DNA from: Fidelibacterota bacterium
GTDB taxonomy: Bacteria > Fidelibacterota > Marinisomatia > Marinisomatales > Marinisomataceae
DNA: 43,447 nt
Assembly: GCA_002701645.1 (NCBI GenBank)
Contig: NZWP01000022.1
Span: 21,982 to 65,428 of the forward strand
Reading direction: 5' to 3'
The position numbers and the translations under genes are program-made. The notes under the pieces are model-generated. The model had not been told where the DNA came from and did not search any database. It was given only the letters and a program-made list of their open reading frames with translations. Positions within the stretch are counted from its first letter, which is position 1; each line of letters begins with the position of its first letter. This document shows positions 28,807 through 37,775 of the stretch, one piece after another.

Positions 28807-29849
28807 CTACTCCAGGGCGAATTTGTCTTTTCGGTGAACACTCCGATTATTTGGGGTTGCCCATTATTGCAATGGCCATTTCTTTGCGCGCCAAAATTTC
28901 AGGACACAAAAGAACCGATAATCAAGTGATCATTCATCAACCCGACATCAATGAAACAGAAACATTTTCCCTCGAGGATTTACGTTACACTAAATCCCGC
29001 GACTATTTCAAAAGTTGCATTAAGACATGTCAAAATGAAGGGCTTATTTTTTCATCTGGTTTTGAATGTGAGGTGAGCAGCCAAATACCTATTCGTGCAG
29101 GCGCTAGTAGTTCATCTGCTATTAATGTGAGTTGGATTCATTTTTTGTCTAAAATGGCTGATAATCCTATTGAATGGACACAAGAAAAAATTGGAGAATT
29201 AACTTATCAAGCAGAATCAACCGAATTCAATGAACCGGGCGGTATGATGGATCAATATACAACTGCTATGGGCCACATTATACATTTGGAGTCAGAACCA
29301 AATATCTCCATCCAATCGTTAAACCCAAAATTGGGCTCATTTGTGTTGGGAGATTCAGACCAGCCGAAAGACACAATGGGAATTTTAAAACGCTTAAATG
29401 ATTCGCGAGTAGAAATACTAAATACATTACGAACCAAAAATCCAACAATTAATATCCATACGATGAATAATGACATTAATCTTTCTGATTTAAATAATGA
29501 ACAAAGAAAGATGTACAAGGGAACAGTTCAAAATAGAAACTTGCTGCAAAAAGCATTAGTAGAGCTAGAAAAAAATAAGCCAAACTATGAATTAATTGGT
29601 ACGCTTCTTACCGAACTTCATGTGGTGCTAAGAGATATATTTGATATAAGTACCCCTAAAATTGAATCGATGCTTGATGCAGCAATGAATGCAGGCGCCT
29701 TGGGAGGGAAAATTACTGGATCAGGTGGTGGTGGTTGTATGTTTGCTTACGCGCCAGACCATCCAGAAAAAGTTGCTGAAGCCATCGAACAAGCAGGAGG
29801 AAAAGCATATATTGTTTATTCAGATGATGGCACACGGTATAAAAAATAA
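28797..29849 (+). CDS. GHMP-family sugar kinase (galactokinase-like)
   Basis: TTPGRICLFGEHSDYLGLPIIAMAI, IPIRAGASSSSAINVSW, EFNEPGGMMDQYT, GGKITGSGGGGCMFAY. Confidence 0.9.
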   Translation: MEITTPGRICLFGEHSDYLGLPIIAMAISLRAKISGHKRTDNQVIIHQPDINETETFSLEDLRYTKSRDYFKSCIKTCQNEGLIFSSGFECEVSSQIPIRAGASSSSAINVSWIHFLSKMADNPIEWTQEKIGELTYQAESTEFNEPGGMMDQYTTAMGHIIHLESEPNISIQSLNPKLGSFVLGDSDQPKDTMGILKRLNDSRVEILNTLRTKNPTINIHTMNNDINLSDLNNEQRKMYKGTVQNRNLLQKALVELEKNKPNYELIGTLLTELHVVLRDIFDISTPKIESMLDAAMNAGALGGKITGSGGGGCMFAYAPDHPEKVAEAIEQAGGKAYIVYSDDGTRYKK

Positions 29850-29861
29850 AATTGCTATTTT

Positions 29862-30089
29862 TCACTCATCTCTATCATCTTTTTTTTCTGCATTATCAAT
29901 CCAAGCACTAAAACCTGATGGCTTTCTCTTTGCTTCGCTTTTCTTAGATCTCTTCGCCCAATCAATCATCCATTGTCCTTTTGTCTTTCCGTTCTTTTCC
30001 TCATAATATTCTACACAGTCATAAAAGTCATTATGTTCAGGAGTTCCCTCAAAACCGCATGTGCAATTTTTAGTCATTTTTTTAAACAA
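29862..30089 (-). CDS. Small hypothetical protein (75 aa)
   Basis: CTCGFEGTPEHNDFYDCVEYYEEKNGKTKGQWMIDWAKRSKKSEAKRKPSG; overlaps the end of the adjacent ORF. Confidence 0.55.
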   Translation of the reverse strand: MFKKMTKNCTCGFEGTPEHNDFYDCVEYYEEKNGKTKGQWMIDWAKRSKKSEAKRKPSGFSAWIDNAEKKDDRDE

Positions 30090-31372
30090 GACATTAGGTG
30101 TTCATATAACATTAACATTGCCAATGTATCTAACTCGCAATAGTTAAGCAAACCCTTTCTTAGTCCTTTTTTTTCTGTTTCAGAAATTTGTGAAAATTGT
30201 AATACTTGAAATGCTTTCATTGCACCCGATCCATCCTTCAAAGAATCTTTATGGAAAAGAGCCCTATCTAGGTCTTGAGAAGTTAAATCTTTAAGCTTAG
30301 GCAATATATCATAAGGATCAATTACATTACCGTTGACTTCTTTGAAAAGAATATAATCATTTAAGTTAGTACCAAATGACAAGGGAGTTGAGTATTTGTG
30401 TTTTAAAATTTTGCTTGTTGACATTATTGCTGGTAAAACCGCTTTTAAAGAATTTGATCCATTAGTCAAAGGATGATAATAATTATTTTCCACAAATTTA
30501 CACATATCAACCATAGCTCTTTCTGGCTCATGCTCTCCTCTTGTAAAAGTAATTGAATCAATAAAATCTATTTCATCTTTGAATTTATTTTTATGAGCAA
30601 GCATCCTTTGTTTAGCAGACTTTAATACAGCATTTTCATGATTAGCATACATAAAAATTGTACCGCTATCATTTGATAAAATATTTTTTAGTTCTTTAAC
30701 AAATTGTATAGTAGGATCGATTGGAGACTTATCAGCTAACCATTCAAAATGTTTTATATCACCATTTTCGAACAAAGTATGAATAGAATATTGCGATGCA
30801 ATAACAGCATAAGGAAATTCATTTTTATGAAATGGTAATGGAACAGTACAAGTTTCAAAGTCTATGAAATGTAGAGGAAAATTCCACTCATTCATTATTT
30901 CAAAAATATCATCACTAAACCATTCCGATGCATTTTTTCTTGCTGAAAGTTTTATTTGTAAAGATTGTCTTTTATAACGTTTAGTATCAGGATTTAAAGG
31001 ATTAAGTTTAGGATTATTATGCAAATCTTTAATTGAAAAAATATTTTCGTTAAATAATTCCGGTATTTTATTTTTTGGAAAATTCCAAATAGATGATATG
31101 TAATTTTCACTTTTGCTATAATTTGGAATGATTTCTTGATAGCAAAAAGGACACATAGAACAACATGCTCCAATATCGCTATCAGATTTATCTAAAGATA
31201 CACCGTTTTTATAGGAATCAGATAACTGATGAGCAGACTCAATGAACGTTGAACTATTATCAGTTCCAAACTCAGATAAAGGACGATTTAATAAATCAAA
31301 AAAATTATCATTGCCTAATGGCTGATCATACAAAATTGAGTTTACAACTCTTTTTACATTTACATCCTGCAA
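30074..31372 (-). CDS. DUF2779 C-terminal part, DEDD/RNase H-like exonuclease module (TTG start assumed by the ORF track)
   Basis: HFIDFETCTVPLPFH, GACCSMCPFCYQE cysteine cluster, LNYCELDTLAMLMLYEHL. Confidence 0.75.
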   Translation of the reverse strand: MQDVNVKRVVNSILYDQPLGNDNFFDLLNRPLSEFGTDNSSTFIESAHQLSDSYKNGVSLDKSDSDIGACCSMCPFCYQEIIPNYSKSENYISSIWNFPKNKIPELFNENIFSIKDLHNNPKLNPLNPDTKRYKRQSLQIKLSARKNASEWFSDDIFEIMNEWNFPLHFIDFETCTVPLPFHKNEFPYAVIASQYSIHTLFENGDIKHFEWLADKSPIDPTIQFVKELKNILSNDSGTIFMYANHENAVLKSAKQRMLAHKNKFKDEIDFIDSITFTRGEHEPERAMVDMCKFVENNYYHPLTNGSNSLKAVLPAIMSTSKILKHKYSTPLSFGTNLNDYILFKEVNGNVIDPYDILPKLKDLTSQDLDRALFHKDSLKDGSGAMKAFQVLQFSQISETEKKGLRKGLLNYCELDTLAMLMLYEHLMSCLKK

Positions 31373-31390
31373 TACGGTATCTTTAATTTT

Positions 31391-32056
31391 TTATTTATTT
31401 AGATTTATTTCTTCCTCGTTTACTTCTACCCCTAATCGACTTTCACCATTCTCTGTATCTGTTTTAATAATGGTAAACAGTTGGTTTAGGCCGTCCATAT
31501 TCGTTTCTTTGCTTTTATTTACAAGCATAAGGTATGGTGTAATTGACCATTCAGGAAAAGCCTGAGATGTAACATAAGTTTGGAAGGCAACATCTGCTAA
31601 GTAAGGCCTCCATGTGCTATTGATAGATACGCCAGATTTTTTAAAACTTAAAAAATCATGTTCATCATCTGAAGTGCACGATTTTGCTTTAACTTCAACC
31701 AATTGAATAGTATTCCCTTTTTTAACTAAAACATCTACCCTAATGAAAAAATTATCAAAAGTAATAGCTGGCTCAGCAATTACAACATTCCTATGCTCAA
31801 GGGCTTTATTGGTAGCTTTAATTGACTCTTCATAACCTAGTGAGGTGATATCTACATAATGATATTCTGGAAAGTGAAACTTGTAATAATATTTGGCAAG
31901 CTCACCAACTTGATATCCTCCTTCAGCCAAAATCTCTAAAAATTCATTACCACTGTCTTGATTTTTATAGTCATCATAATAATAAAGTTTTTTTGGACAT
32001 TCGAGACCAATTTTCATTCTTGATTTCGTTAAATAACGTTCTTTACTCTTGCTCAT
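31391..32056 (-). CDS. DUF2779 N-terminal part, Cas4/RecB-like PD-(D/E)XK nuclease module
   Basis: LTKSRMKIGLECPKKLYYYDDYKNQDSGNEFLEILAEGGYQVGELAK; VDVLVKKGNTIQLVEVKAKS. Confidence 0.75.
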   Translation of the reverse strand: MSKSKERYLTKSRMKIGLECPKKLYYYDDYKNQDSGNEFLEILAEGGYQVGELAKYYYKFHFPEYHYVDITSLGYEESIKATNKALEHRNVVIAEPAITFDNFFIRVDVLVKKGNTIQLVEVKAKSCTSDDEHDFLSFKKSGVSINSTWRPYLADVAFQTYVTSQAFPEWSITPYLMLVNKSKETNMDGLNQLFTIIKTDTENGESRLGVEVNEEEINLNK

Positions 32057-32600
32057 CTGGATTATTAATATCTTTTTTTTGATAAATTATCTTACCAAAT
32101 CTTTTGATTTGTTCTAGTTGTATAGCAATAGTTTGTAAATCAGCTTCAACTTCGTCTTCTAAATCATCTTCTCCAAAAATATCTCTTGTTTGCTGAATCC
32201 ATAATCCACGATCTTCATTAACTTGTTCATCTGGATAGTGGGATACATCTTTCCAATCTTCAAGAATTTCATCAAGAATTTCTTTTTTTGTCATATCAGC
32301 TATTCCATACTCTGAGGACATAAGATTTCGCCATACTTCAATGATTGAATCTTTAGGAACTTTTGCCTTTTTACTGTCCCCGACATATTCGATTTTAGGA
32401 TTTCTTTTCACAGAATAAAGCCAACCTTCTTCCCTTTTAATATTTAACTCAGCAACCATAGGAGCTTTATATCCTTTGGATTTTGGGCCCATTGTAGTTT
32501 CATACAAGTTTCCATCAGCTCCTATGTAATACAACTTTCCTAATTCTGGTGTATGATCAGTTTTTAAAACAAATTCTTCTACTCTGTATCGGTGTTCCAT
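32043..32600 (-). CDS. Hypothetical acidic protein (185 aa)
   Basis: Single long ORF overlapping the next gene start by 14 nt. Confidence 0.6.
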   Translation of the reverse strand: MEHRYRVEEFVLKTDHTPELGKLYYIGADGNLYETTMGPKSKGYKAPMVAELNIKREEGWLYSVKRNPKIEYVGDSKKAKVPKDSIIEVWRNLMSSEYGIADMTKKEILDEILEDWKDVSHYPDEQVNEDRGLWIQQTRDIFGEDDLEDEVEADLQTIAIQLEQIKRFGKIIYQKKDINNPDEQE

Positions 32601-32658
32601 CTTATTTTATTTCATATTCCTTTTCTATCTTAGTTAAAAATATCATACAATTCTCTCT

Positions 32659-33042
32659 TTATCTAGTATCTAAAAATCTATTTAAACCGTAATCAATATT
32701 ATCTGGCAAACGATTCAAAGAAAAATAACCCCAATCTGTGTGTTCTTTATTTATTATTGGAATAATTTTGATATCAGAGTGATAATGATAGATATATAAA
32801 ATAGATCCTGTTTTGTTTTTAGTACGATGCAAAAATCTGATATTGTTTTTAATTTCTAATTGTGTTTCTTCTTTCAGCTCTCTAAGCATACCTTCATAAG
32901 CTGATTCGCCTTCTTTAATATGTCCTTTAGGAATAGCCCATGTCCCCTGAGGTCGCTGTAGAAGTAATATTTTTTCCTCAAATTCAATAATGATACCCGC
33001 TGTTTCATTGGTATCATTTTTATCTATATCATCATATCTCAC
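32659..33042 (-). CDS. NUDIX hydrolase
   Basis: Nudix box GHIKEGESAYEGMLRELKEETQLEI. Confidence 0.93.
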   Translation of the reverse strand: MRYDDIDKNDTNETAGIIIEFEEKILLLQRPQGTWAIPKGHIKEGESAYEGMLRELKEETQLEIKNNIRFLHRTKNKTGSILYIYHYHSDIKIIPIINKEHTDWGYFSLNRLPDNIDYGLNRFLDTR

Positions 33043-33120
33043 TTACTCTAATTCAATTCTTCCTTTATTTCTTCCGTCTCTCACTCTTTGTAATTATGGA
33101 TGGACTACTTCTCCATTTAT

Positions 33121-33504
33121 TTAATAAGATTCCTCTTTATCATATGATGATGCAGAGTGAACATACTGATTTTCACAATATAAGTAAGTGGTGTTAATAA
33201 AATATTCACATGTACACCCTTCTTCGCAATCATCACAATCATCTTCCTTTAACTCTTCTGTATATAGCTCTGCTTCTTCTTTATTCAAATCTGCTTCTTT
33301 TTGTGATAAAATTGAAGCAAAAGCATCCCAATCTCCGGCATCTATGCGACCTATCTCTTCTAAATTGTCGCTATTTTCATTTAGTAAGTCTTCTTTGTTA
33401 ATATTAAAAATTAAAATTTCTTTATAAAGATTATCAGTAAAGCCACCTAGATCAAATGTCCAATAATCAATATCAATATCGTCTAAATTTAATTTTTCAC
33501 TCAT
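33121..33504 (-). CDS. Hypothetical very acidic, Cys-containing protein (127 aa)
   Basis: LKEDDCDDCEEGCTCEYF; many D/E residues. Confidence 0.55.
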   Translation of the reverse strand: MSEKLNLDDIDIDYWTFDLGGFTDNLYKEILIFNINKEDLLNENSDNLEEIGRIDAGDWDAFASILSQKEADLNKEEAELYTEELKEDDCDDCEEGCTCEYFINTTYLYCENQYVHSASSYDKEESY

Positions 33505-33611
33505 TTCTCACTCCTTTATATTGATTCTATATAAGTTTACGATATTTTTGAAGATGTGTGGTAGAAAAAAGAGTATGGATAAGGTAAAAAATACTATGTT
33601 GTCGACGAGTG

Positions 33612-33697
33612 CGGAGAGAGAGGGATTCGAACCCTCGATACAATTGCTCGTATAACACCTTATTATGTTGCCAATCCAAATCTACCCATCATCCCGG
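33612..33697 (-). pseudogene. Decayed tRNA-Ser copy or att-like remnant
   Basis: 32 bp identical to the tRNA-Ser 3' end (33611-33642 = 34424-34455), plus shared cgtataacacctta; no indel (constant offset 813); 5' half diverged. Confidence 0.8.
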
Positions 33698-33701
33698 AAA
33701 C

Positions 33702-33723
33702 AAAAAACCCCACGAATGTGTGG
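33702..33723 (-). terminator. Possible weak terminator
   Basis: Minus strand CCAC-ACATTC-GTGG followed by GGTTTTTT; short stem. Confidence 0.3.
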
Positions 33724-33766
33724 CTTGATGTTGTATAATTAGTTAGGCTTATCTATGGTGCCTTTA

Positions 33767-34321
33767 TTAACATTTATTTTCTATTCTCTGAATCCATTCT
33801 TTATCATCCGGGAATCCATAATTTTTATCATCTAAATAACCTAGAAAATTCTCGTAATCCTCTGAACTTGAGCATAATTCTTCCATAAATTGAAGAGCTT
33901 CCTTGTTGATAGGTTTTAAAACTTTATTAAATCCTTTATATTTTTCATCTTCTTCATTAAAAAATGGTGTATACCAATCTTCCATATGATTGTAAGCGCA
34001 TTCTTCAGGACTATCCCACAATCCGTGATTATCTTCACCATCAGCAAAATCTTCAGAAATCTTTTCAAATCCCTTATAATGAACTCTACCAAACCACTCA
34101 TAATCTGAAGTGTGTTCTGATATAGTTTCAGAAATTTTAACATAATTATCCAAATGGACAGCTGCATCTTCAGCTCTGCGTAACAATTCAATTGCTGCTT
34201 TTTCATCATATTCAAATAAAGCATCTGCTAACGAAGGTATTTCGTTAAAATCTTCATCGTCATTAAGATTAGATATCTTTAAAAGCAGTTCATCTTTTGT
34301 CATTTTATTTCTCCTTTTCAT
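33767..34321 (-). CDS. Hypothetical acidic protein (184 aa)
   Basis: Sole long ORF between the tRNA-Ser and its decayed copy; aggagaaa upstream of the start. Confidence 0.6.
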   Translation of the reverse strand: MKRRNKMTKDELLLKISNLNDDEDFNEIPSLADALFEYDEKAAIELLRRAEDAAVHLDNYVKISETISEHTSDYEWFGRVHYKGFEKISEDFADGEDNHGLWDSPEECAYNHMEDWYTPFFNEEDEKYKGFNKVLKPINKEALQFMEELCSSSEDYENFLGYLDDKNYGFPDDKEWIQRIENKC

Positions 34322-34378
34322 TGCTCTTTCAGTTCAGTTTTGGTCATTTCATTGACTTTCTGACACTATTCAATTCCT

Positions 34379-34416
34379 TAAAATTAATCATAATAAATAA
34401 AATTAATCATAATAAA
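34379..34416. repeat. Perfect 19-bp tandem direct repeat x2
   Basis: taaaattaatcataataaa at 34379-34397 and 34398-34416. Confidence 0.9.
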
Positions 34417-34424
34417 GTTTATCG

Positions 34425-34511
34425 CGGAGAGAGAGGGATTCGAACCCTCGATACAGTTTCCCGTATAACACCTTAGCAGGGTGCCGCTTTCAACCACTCA
34501 GCCACCTCTCC
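34425..34511 (-). tRNA. tRNA-Ser(GCU)
   Basis: GGAGAGGTGGCTGAGTGGTTGAAAGCGGCACCCTGCTAAGGTGTTATACGGGAAACTGTATCGAGGGTTCGAATCCCTCTCTCTCCG; long variable arm, anticodon GCT. Confidence 0.95.
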
Positions 34512-34538
34512 AAACATGGGGAATTTACATTAAGAATA

Positions 34539-35516
34539 CTATGAACTCGATAAAAAAGATACAAGTCGGTCTTTCAATGTATCTAATCCGACATTACTTA
34601 CTGATGAAATGTCTATATATTCTTCTGAAAAATCATTCCAATTCTCTAAATCTTCTACCTTATCCATTGTATCGCGCTTTGTACGTATTACCAATTTTGG
34701 CTTATCCATTAACGTCTTATTAAAACTAGACAGCTCATTTGATAACTTGTCAAATGTATCTTGTGGGTCAGGGTCTAAAATATCAATTAAAAATAATAAA
34801 ATTCTATTACGCTCTATATGTCTCAAGAATTGATGCCCCAATCCTTTACCTTGACTAGCGCCCTCAATAAGACCTGGAATATCGGCCATGACAAATGATT
34901 GATATTCTCCATATTTTACAATTCCTAAGTGAGGTTGTAAGGTTGTAAATGGATAGTCTGCGATCTTCGGTTTTGCCGTGGTCATCACAGATAATAAAGT
35001 AGATTTTCCAGCATTCGGTAAACCAACTAAGCCTACATCTGCTAAAATTTTTAGCTCCAGCTCAACTTGTAATGACTCTCCGGAAATTCCTTGCTGTGCA
35101 AATCTAGGAGTTTGTTGTGTAGAAGACTTGAAATTATAATTTCCTCTACCTCCAATACCACCCCTACAAACCACGCGATGCTCGTTTTCTTTAACCATAT
35201 CAACAACAACTTCGTTTGTATTTAAATCTTTAATAATTGTACCGCAAGGTACTTGAATAATAAGATCTTCTCCTGATTTACCTGTGCGCTTATTTGCTCC
35301 TCCAGATTTACCATTTTGAGCTTTATATAGACGACGATATCGAATATCTTGAAGTGTGTGTAAATTAGGGTTGGTTAAAAAAACAATGTTTCCGCCTTTT
35401 CCACCATTGCCGCCACTAGGACCACCTTTATCTATATATTTTTCTCGATGAAAAGCAACGACGCCTGTGCCACCGTTTCCGGCTTGCAATTTTATTTTTG
35501 CATAATCAATAAACAT
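34539..35516 (-). CDS. obgE: GTPase ObgE/CgtA (short form without long C-terminal extension)
   Basis: Gly-rich Obg fold GGPSGGNGGKGGNIVF; GLPNAGKSTLLSVMTTAKPKIADYPFTTL; DIPGLIEGASQGKGLGHQFLRHIER. Confidence 0.95.
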   Translation of the reverse strand: MFIDYAKIKLQAGNGGTGVVAFHREKYIDKGGPSGGNGGKGGNIVFLTNPNLHTLQDIRYRRLYKAQNGKSGGANKRTGKSGEDLIIQVPCGTIIKDLNTNEVVVDMVKENEHRVVCRGGIGGRGNYNFKSSTQQTPRFAQQGISGESLQVELELKILADVGLVGLPNAGKSTLLSVMTTAKPKIADYPFTTLQPHLGIVKYGEYQSFVMADIPGLIEGASQGKGLGHQFLRHIERNRILLFLIDILDPDPQDTFDKLSNELSSFNKTLMDKPKLVIRTKRDTMDKVEDLENWNDFSEEYIDISSVSNVGLDTLKDRLVSFLSSS

Positions 35517-35525
35517 AATAAAAAC

Positions 35526-36788
35526 CTAAAAGTTGTTAATAATTTCGTCGCCAAATTCTGAACATTTTAACAGTGTTGCTCCAGACATTAAACGTTCAAA
35601 ATCGTATGTGACTCTCTTCTTATGAATTGCCATTTCTAGTGCTCTCTCAATAAGAGCAGCTGGCTCTGTCCATCCCATATACTGTAGCATCATGACACCA
35701 GACAAAATCACTGAAGAGGGATTAACCTTATCTAGTCCAGCATATTTTGGAGCCGTCCCATGGGTTGCTTCAAAGATAGCATGACCAGAACTATAATTAA
35801 TATTTGCTCCAGGAGAAATTCCTATACCACCAACCGCTGCCGCTGCAGAATCTGATAAATAATCACCGTTTAAATTCATCGTGGCTATTACATCATATTC
35901 ATCAGGTCTTAATAGAATTTGCTGAAGAAATGCATCGGCAATCACATCCTTAATAATAATCTTTCCTTCTGATTCAGCTTTAGCTTGAGCGGCATTAGCA
36001 GCATGGGCATCTTTCTTGTCTTTAATTCTGTCATATTCCATCCATGTAAATACCTTATCAGCATAGTTAGCTTCAGCATGTTCATAAGTCCATTTTTTAA
36101 AGTACCCTTCTGTGAACTTCATAATATTGCCTTTGTGAACTATCGTAACTGATCTTCTATTATGCTCAATAGCATACTTCAAGGCAGAATCAAATAGTCT
36201 TATTGAACCTTCTTTTGATATAGGTTTAATCCCAATAGAACTTGAGTCTGGAAATCTAATCTTGTGTCCTTCACCCAATTCATTTAATAAAGCAATAATT
36301 CGTCTTGCTCCATCAGAATCTTTTGGAAATTCTATTCCACTGTATACATCTTCTGTATTTTCTCTAAACAACACAAAATTAACCCTATAAGGGTCCACAA
36401 TCGCTGCAGGAGCGCCTCGAAACCATCTTACAGGACGTACACAAGCATATAGATCTAATTCTTTCCTTAATGTTACATTTAATGAGCGCATTCCACCCCC
36501 AACAGGAGTAGTCAGCGGACCTTTGATTCCTACGTAATGAGATTTAAGAATATCTAATGTTTCAGATGGGAGCCATTCCCCTGTTTTATTAAACGCTTTT
36601 TCTCCGCATAAAACCTCTAACCATTCAATTTTTTTTGAACCTTTATAACAATGCTCAACTGCAGCATCAATTACTTTTTGTGCAGCATTCCAAATATCTG
36701 GTCCAATACCATCTCCCTCTATAAATGGAATAATCGGATTATCGCTTACAATCAATTGATTATCTTTATAAGTTATCTTATCAGCCAT
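35526..36788 (-). CDS. icd: Isocitrate dehydrogenase (NADP-type)
   Basis: [78 protein letters not shown]. Confidence 0.95.
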   Translation of the reverse strand: MADKITYKDNQLIVSDNPIIPFIEGDGIGPDIWNAAQKVIDAAVEHCYKGSKKIEWLEVLCGEKAFNKTGEWLPSETLDILKSHYVGIKGPLTTPVGGGMRSLNVTLRKELDLYACVRPVRWFRGAPAAIVDPYRVNFVLFRENTEDVYSGIEFPKDSDGARRIIALLNELGEGHKIRFPDSSSIGIKPISKEGSIRLFDSALKYAIEHNRRSVTIVHKGNIMKFTEGYFKKWTYEHAEANYADKVFTWMEYDRIKDKKDAHAANAAQAKAESEGKIIIKDVIADAFLQQILLRPDEYDVIATMNLNGDYLSDSAAAAVGGIGISPGANINYSSGHAIFEATHGTAPKYAGLDKVNPSSVILSGVMMLQYMGWTEPAALIERALEMAIHKKRVTYDFERLMSGATLLKCSEFGDEIINNF

Positions 36789-37281
36789 TGTTCTCTTTCA
36801 TTTTTTCTATCAATCTATTTTCAACACTTTTTGGTACAAACTTAGATAAATCAGTATTGTATTTAGCCAATTCTCTAATAATGGTAGAATTCAAATGAAG
36901 AAATTTCTCATTTGATACCATTAAAATAGTAGAGATATCAGGATTAATGCCATAATTTACCATTGCCATTTGAAATTCTAATTCAAAATCGCTCACATGT
37001 CTCAACCCTCTAATAATAGCCACAGCACCATGCTCTTTTGCAAATCTTATTACTAAATTTTTTGGATTAGAATGCACATAAACATTTTCAATATCATGAA
37101 CACATTCTTCTATCATATCCATTCTTTCTTCATGAGAAAATAATGGATTTTTATGCAAATTATCTGAGATACAAATATGTACTTCATCAAACAACTTTGC
37201 TGCTCTTTTTGTGATATCAAGATGTCCATAGTGAAGTGGATCAAAAGTGCCTGGATATATTATTCTTTTCATGCTTCCCAA
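36781..37281 (-). CDS. coaD: Pantetheine-phosphate adenylyltransferase
   Basis: [55 protein letters not shown]. Confidence 0.95.
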   Translation of the reverse strand: MGSMKRIIYPGTFDPLHYGHLDITKRAAKLFDEVHICISDNLHKNPLFSHEERMDMIEECVHDIENVYVHSNPKNLVIRFAKEHGAVAIIRGLRHVSDFELEFQMAMVNYGINPDISTILMVSNEKFLHLNSTIIRELAKYNTDLSKFVPKSVENRLIEKMKENNG

Positions 37282-37775
37282 TATAGTAGTTGTGTGTCCC
37301 CAAATTTACCAATTTTATGATACCCTGCAAGCGATTCATTTTTACTGCATTCAAGGACAAAAATTCCTCCAGGATTTAGTTTTTTACAAGCCAAATCAAT
37401 AAGTGCGGGTAGATTAGCTAGTCCATATGGTGGATCAGCAAAGATAACATCGTATTTATCGCATTTTTTAAGAAATCTTAATGAATCTCTCACCAGAAAA
37501 TTAAAATGGTTATAATTGATTGATTCTGCGCTCTTCCTAATTTGACTCATATGCTGCTTATTCATCTCTATAAAAGTAACGGTATTTGCTCCCCTACTAC
37601 TCGCTTCAAAACCAACGATACCAGATCCTGCATATAAATCTAAAAAATCTTTATTCTCAAGAGATCTTAGTGTATCAAAAAGACTTTTTCTAACAATAGA
37701 TGTAGTTGGTCTATATAAAAACCGAGGATTTATGATAATTGATTGATTTTTAAATGTACCAGCTAATATCTTCAT
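37269..37775 (-). CDS. rsmD: 16S rRNA (guanine966-N2)-methyltransferase RsmD
   Basis: RPTTSIVRKSLFDTL, FLDLYAGSGIVGFEASSRGA, VIFADPPYG. Confidence 0.92.
   Translation of the reverse strand: MKILAGTFKNQSIIINPRFLYRPTTSIVRKSLFDTLRSLENKDFLDLYAGSGIVGFEASSRGANTVTFIEMNKQHMSQIRKSAESINYNHFNFLVRDSLRFLKKCDKYDVIFADPPYGLANLPALIDLACKKLNPGGIFVLECSKNESLAGYHKIGKFGDTQLLYWEA

Noticed and set aside
29689-30006. 105-aa plus-strand ORF after the GHMP kinase
   Set aside because: Overlaps the kinase out of frame and the opposite-strand 75-aa ORF; no domain.
31391-32056. Calling the Cas4-like part a CRISPR-associated Cas4
   Set aside because: No cas genes or array nearby; the N-terminal motif and downstream DEDD module fit a DUF2779-type nuclease better.
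34539-35516. Short ObgE (325 aa) lacking the C-terminal extension
   Set aside because: The C-terminal domain is variable and absent in many bacteria; not a truncation signal.
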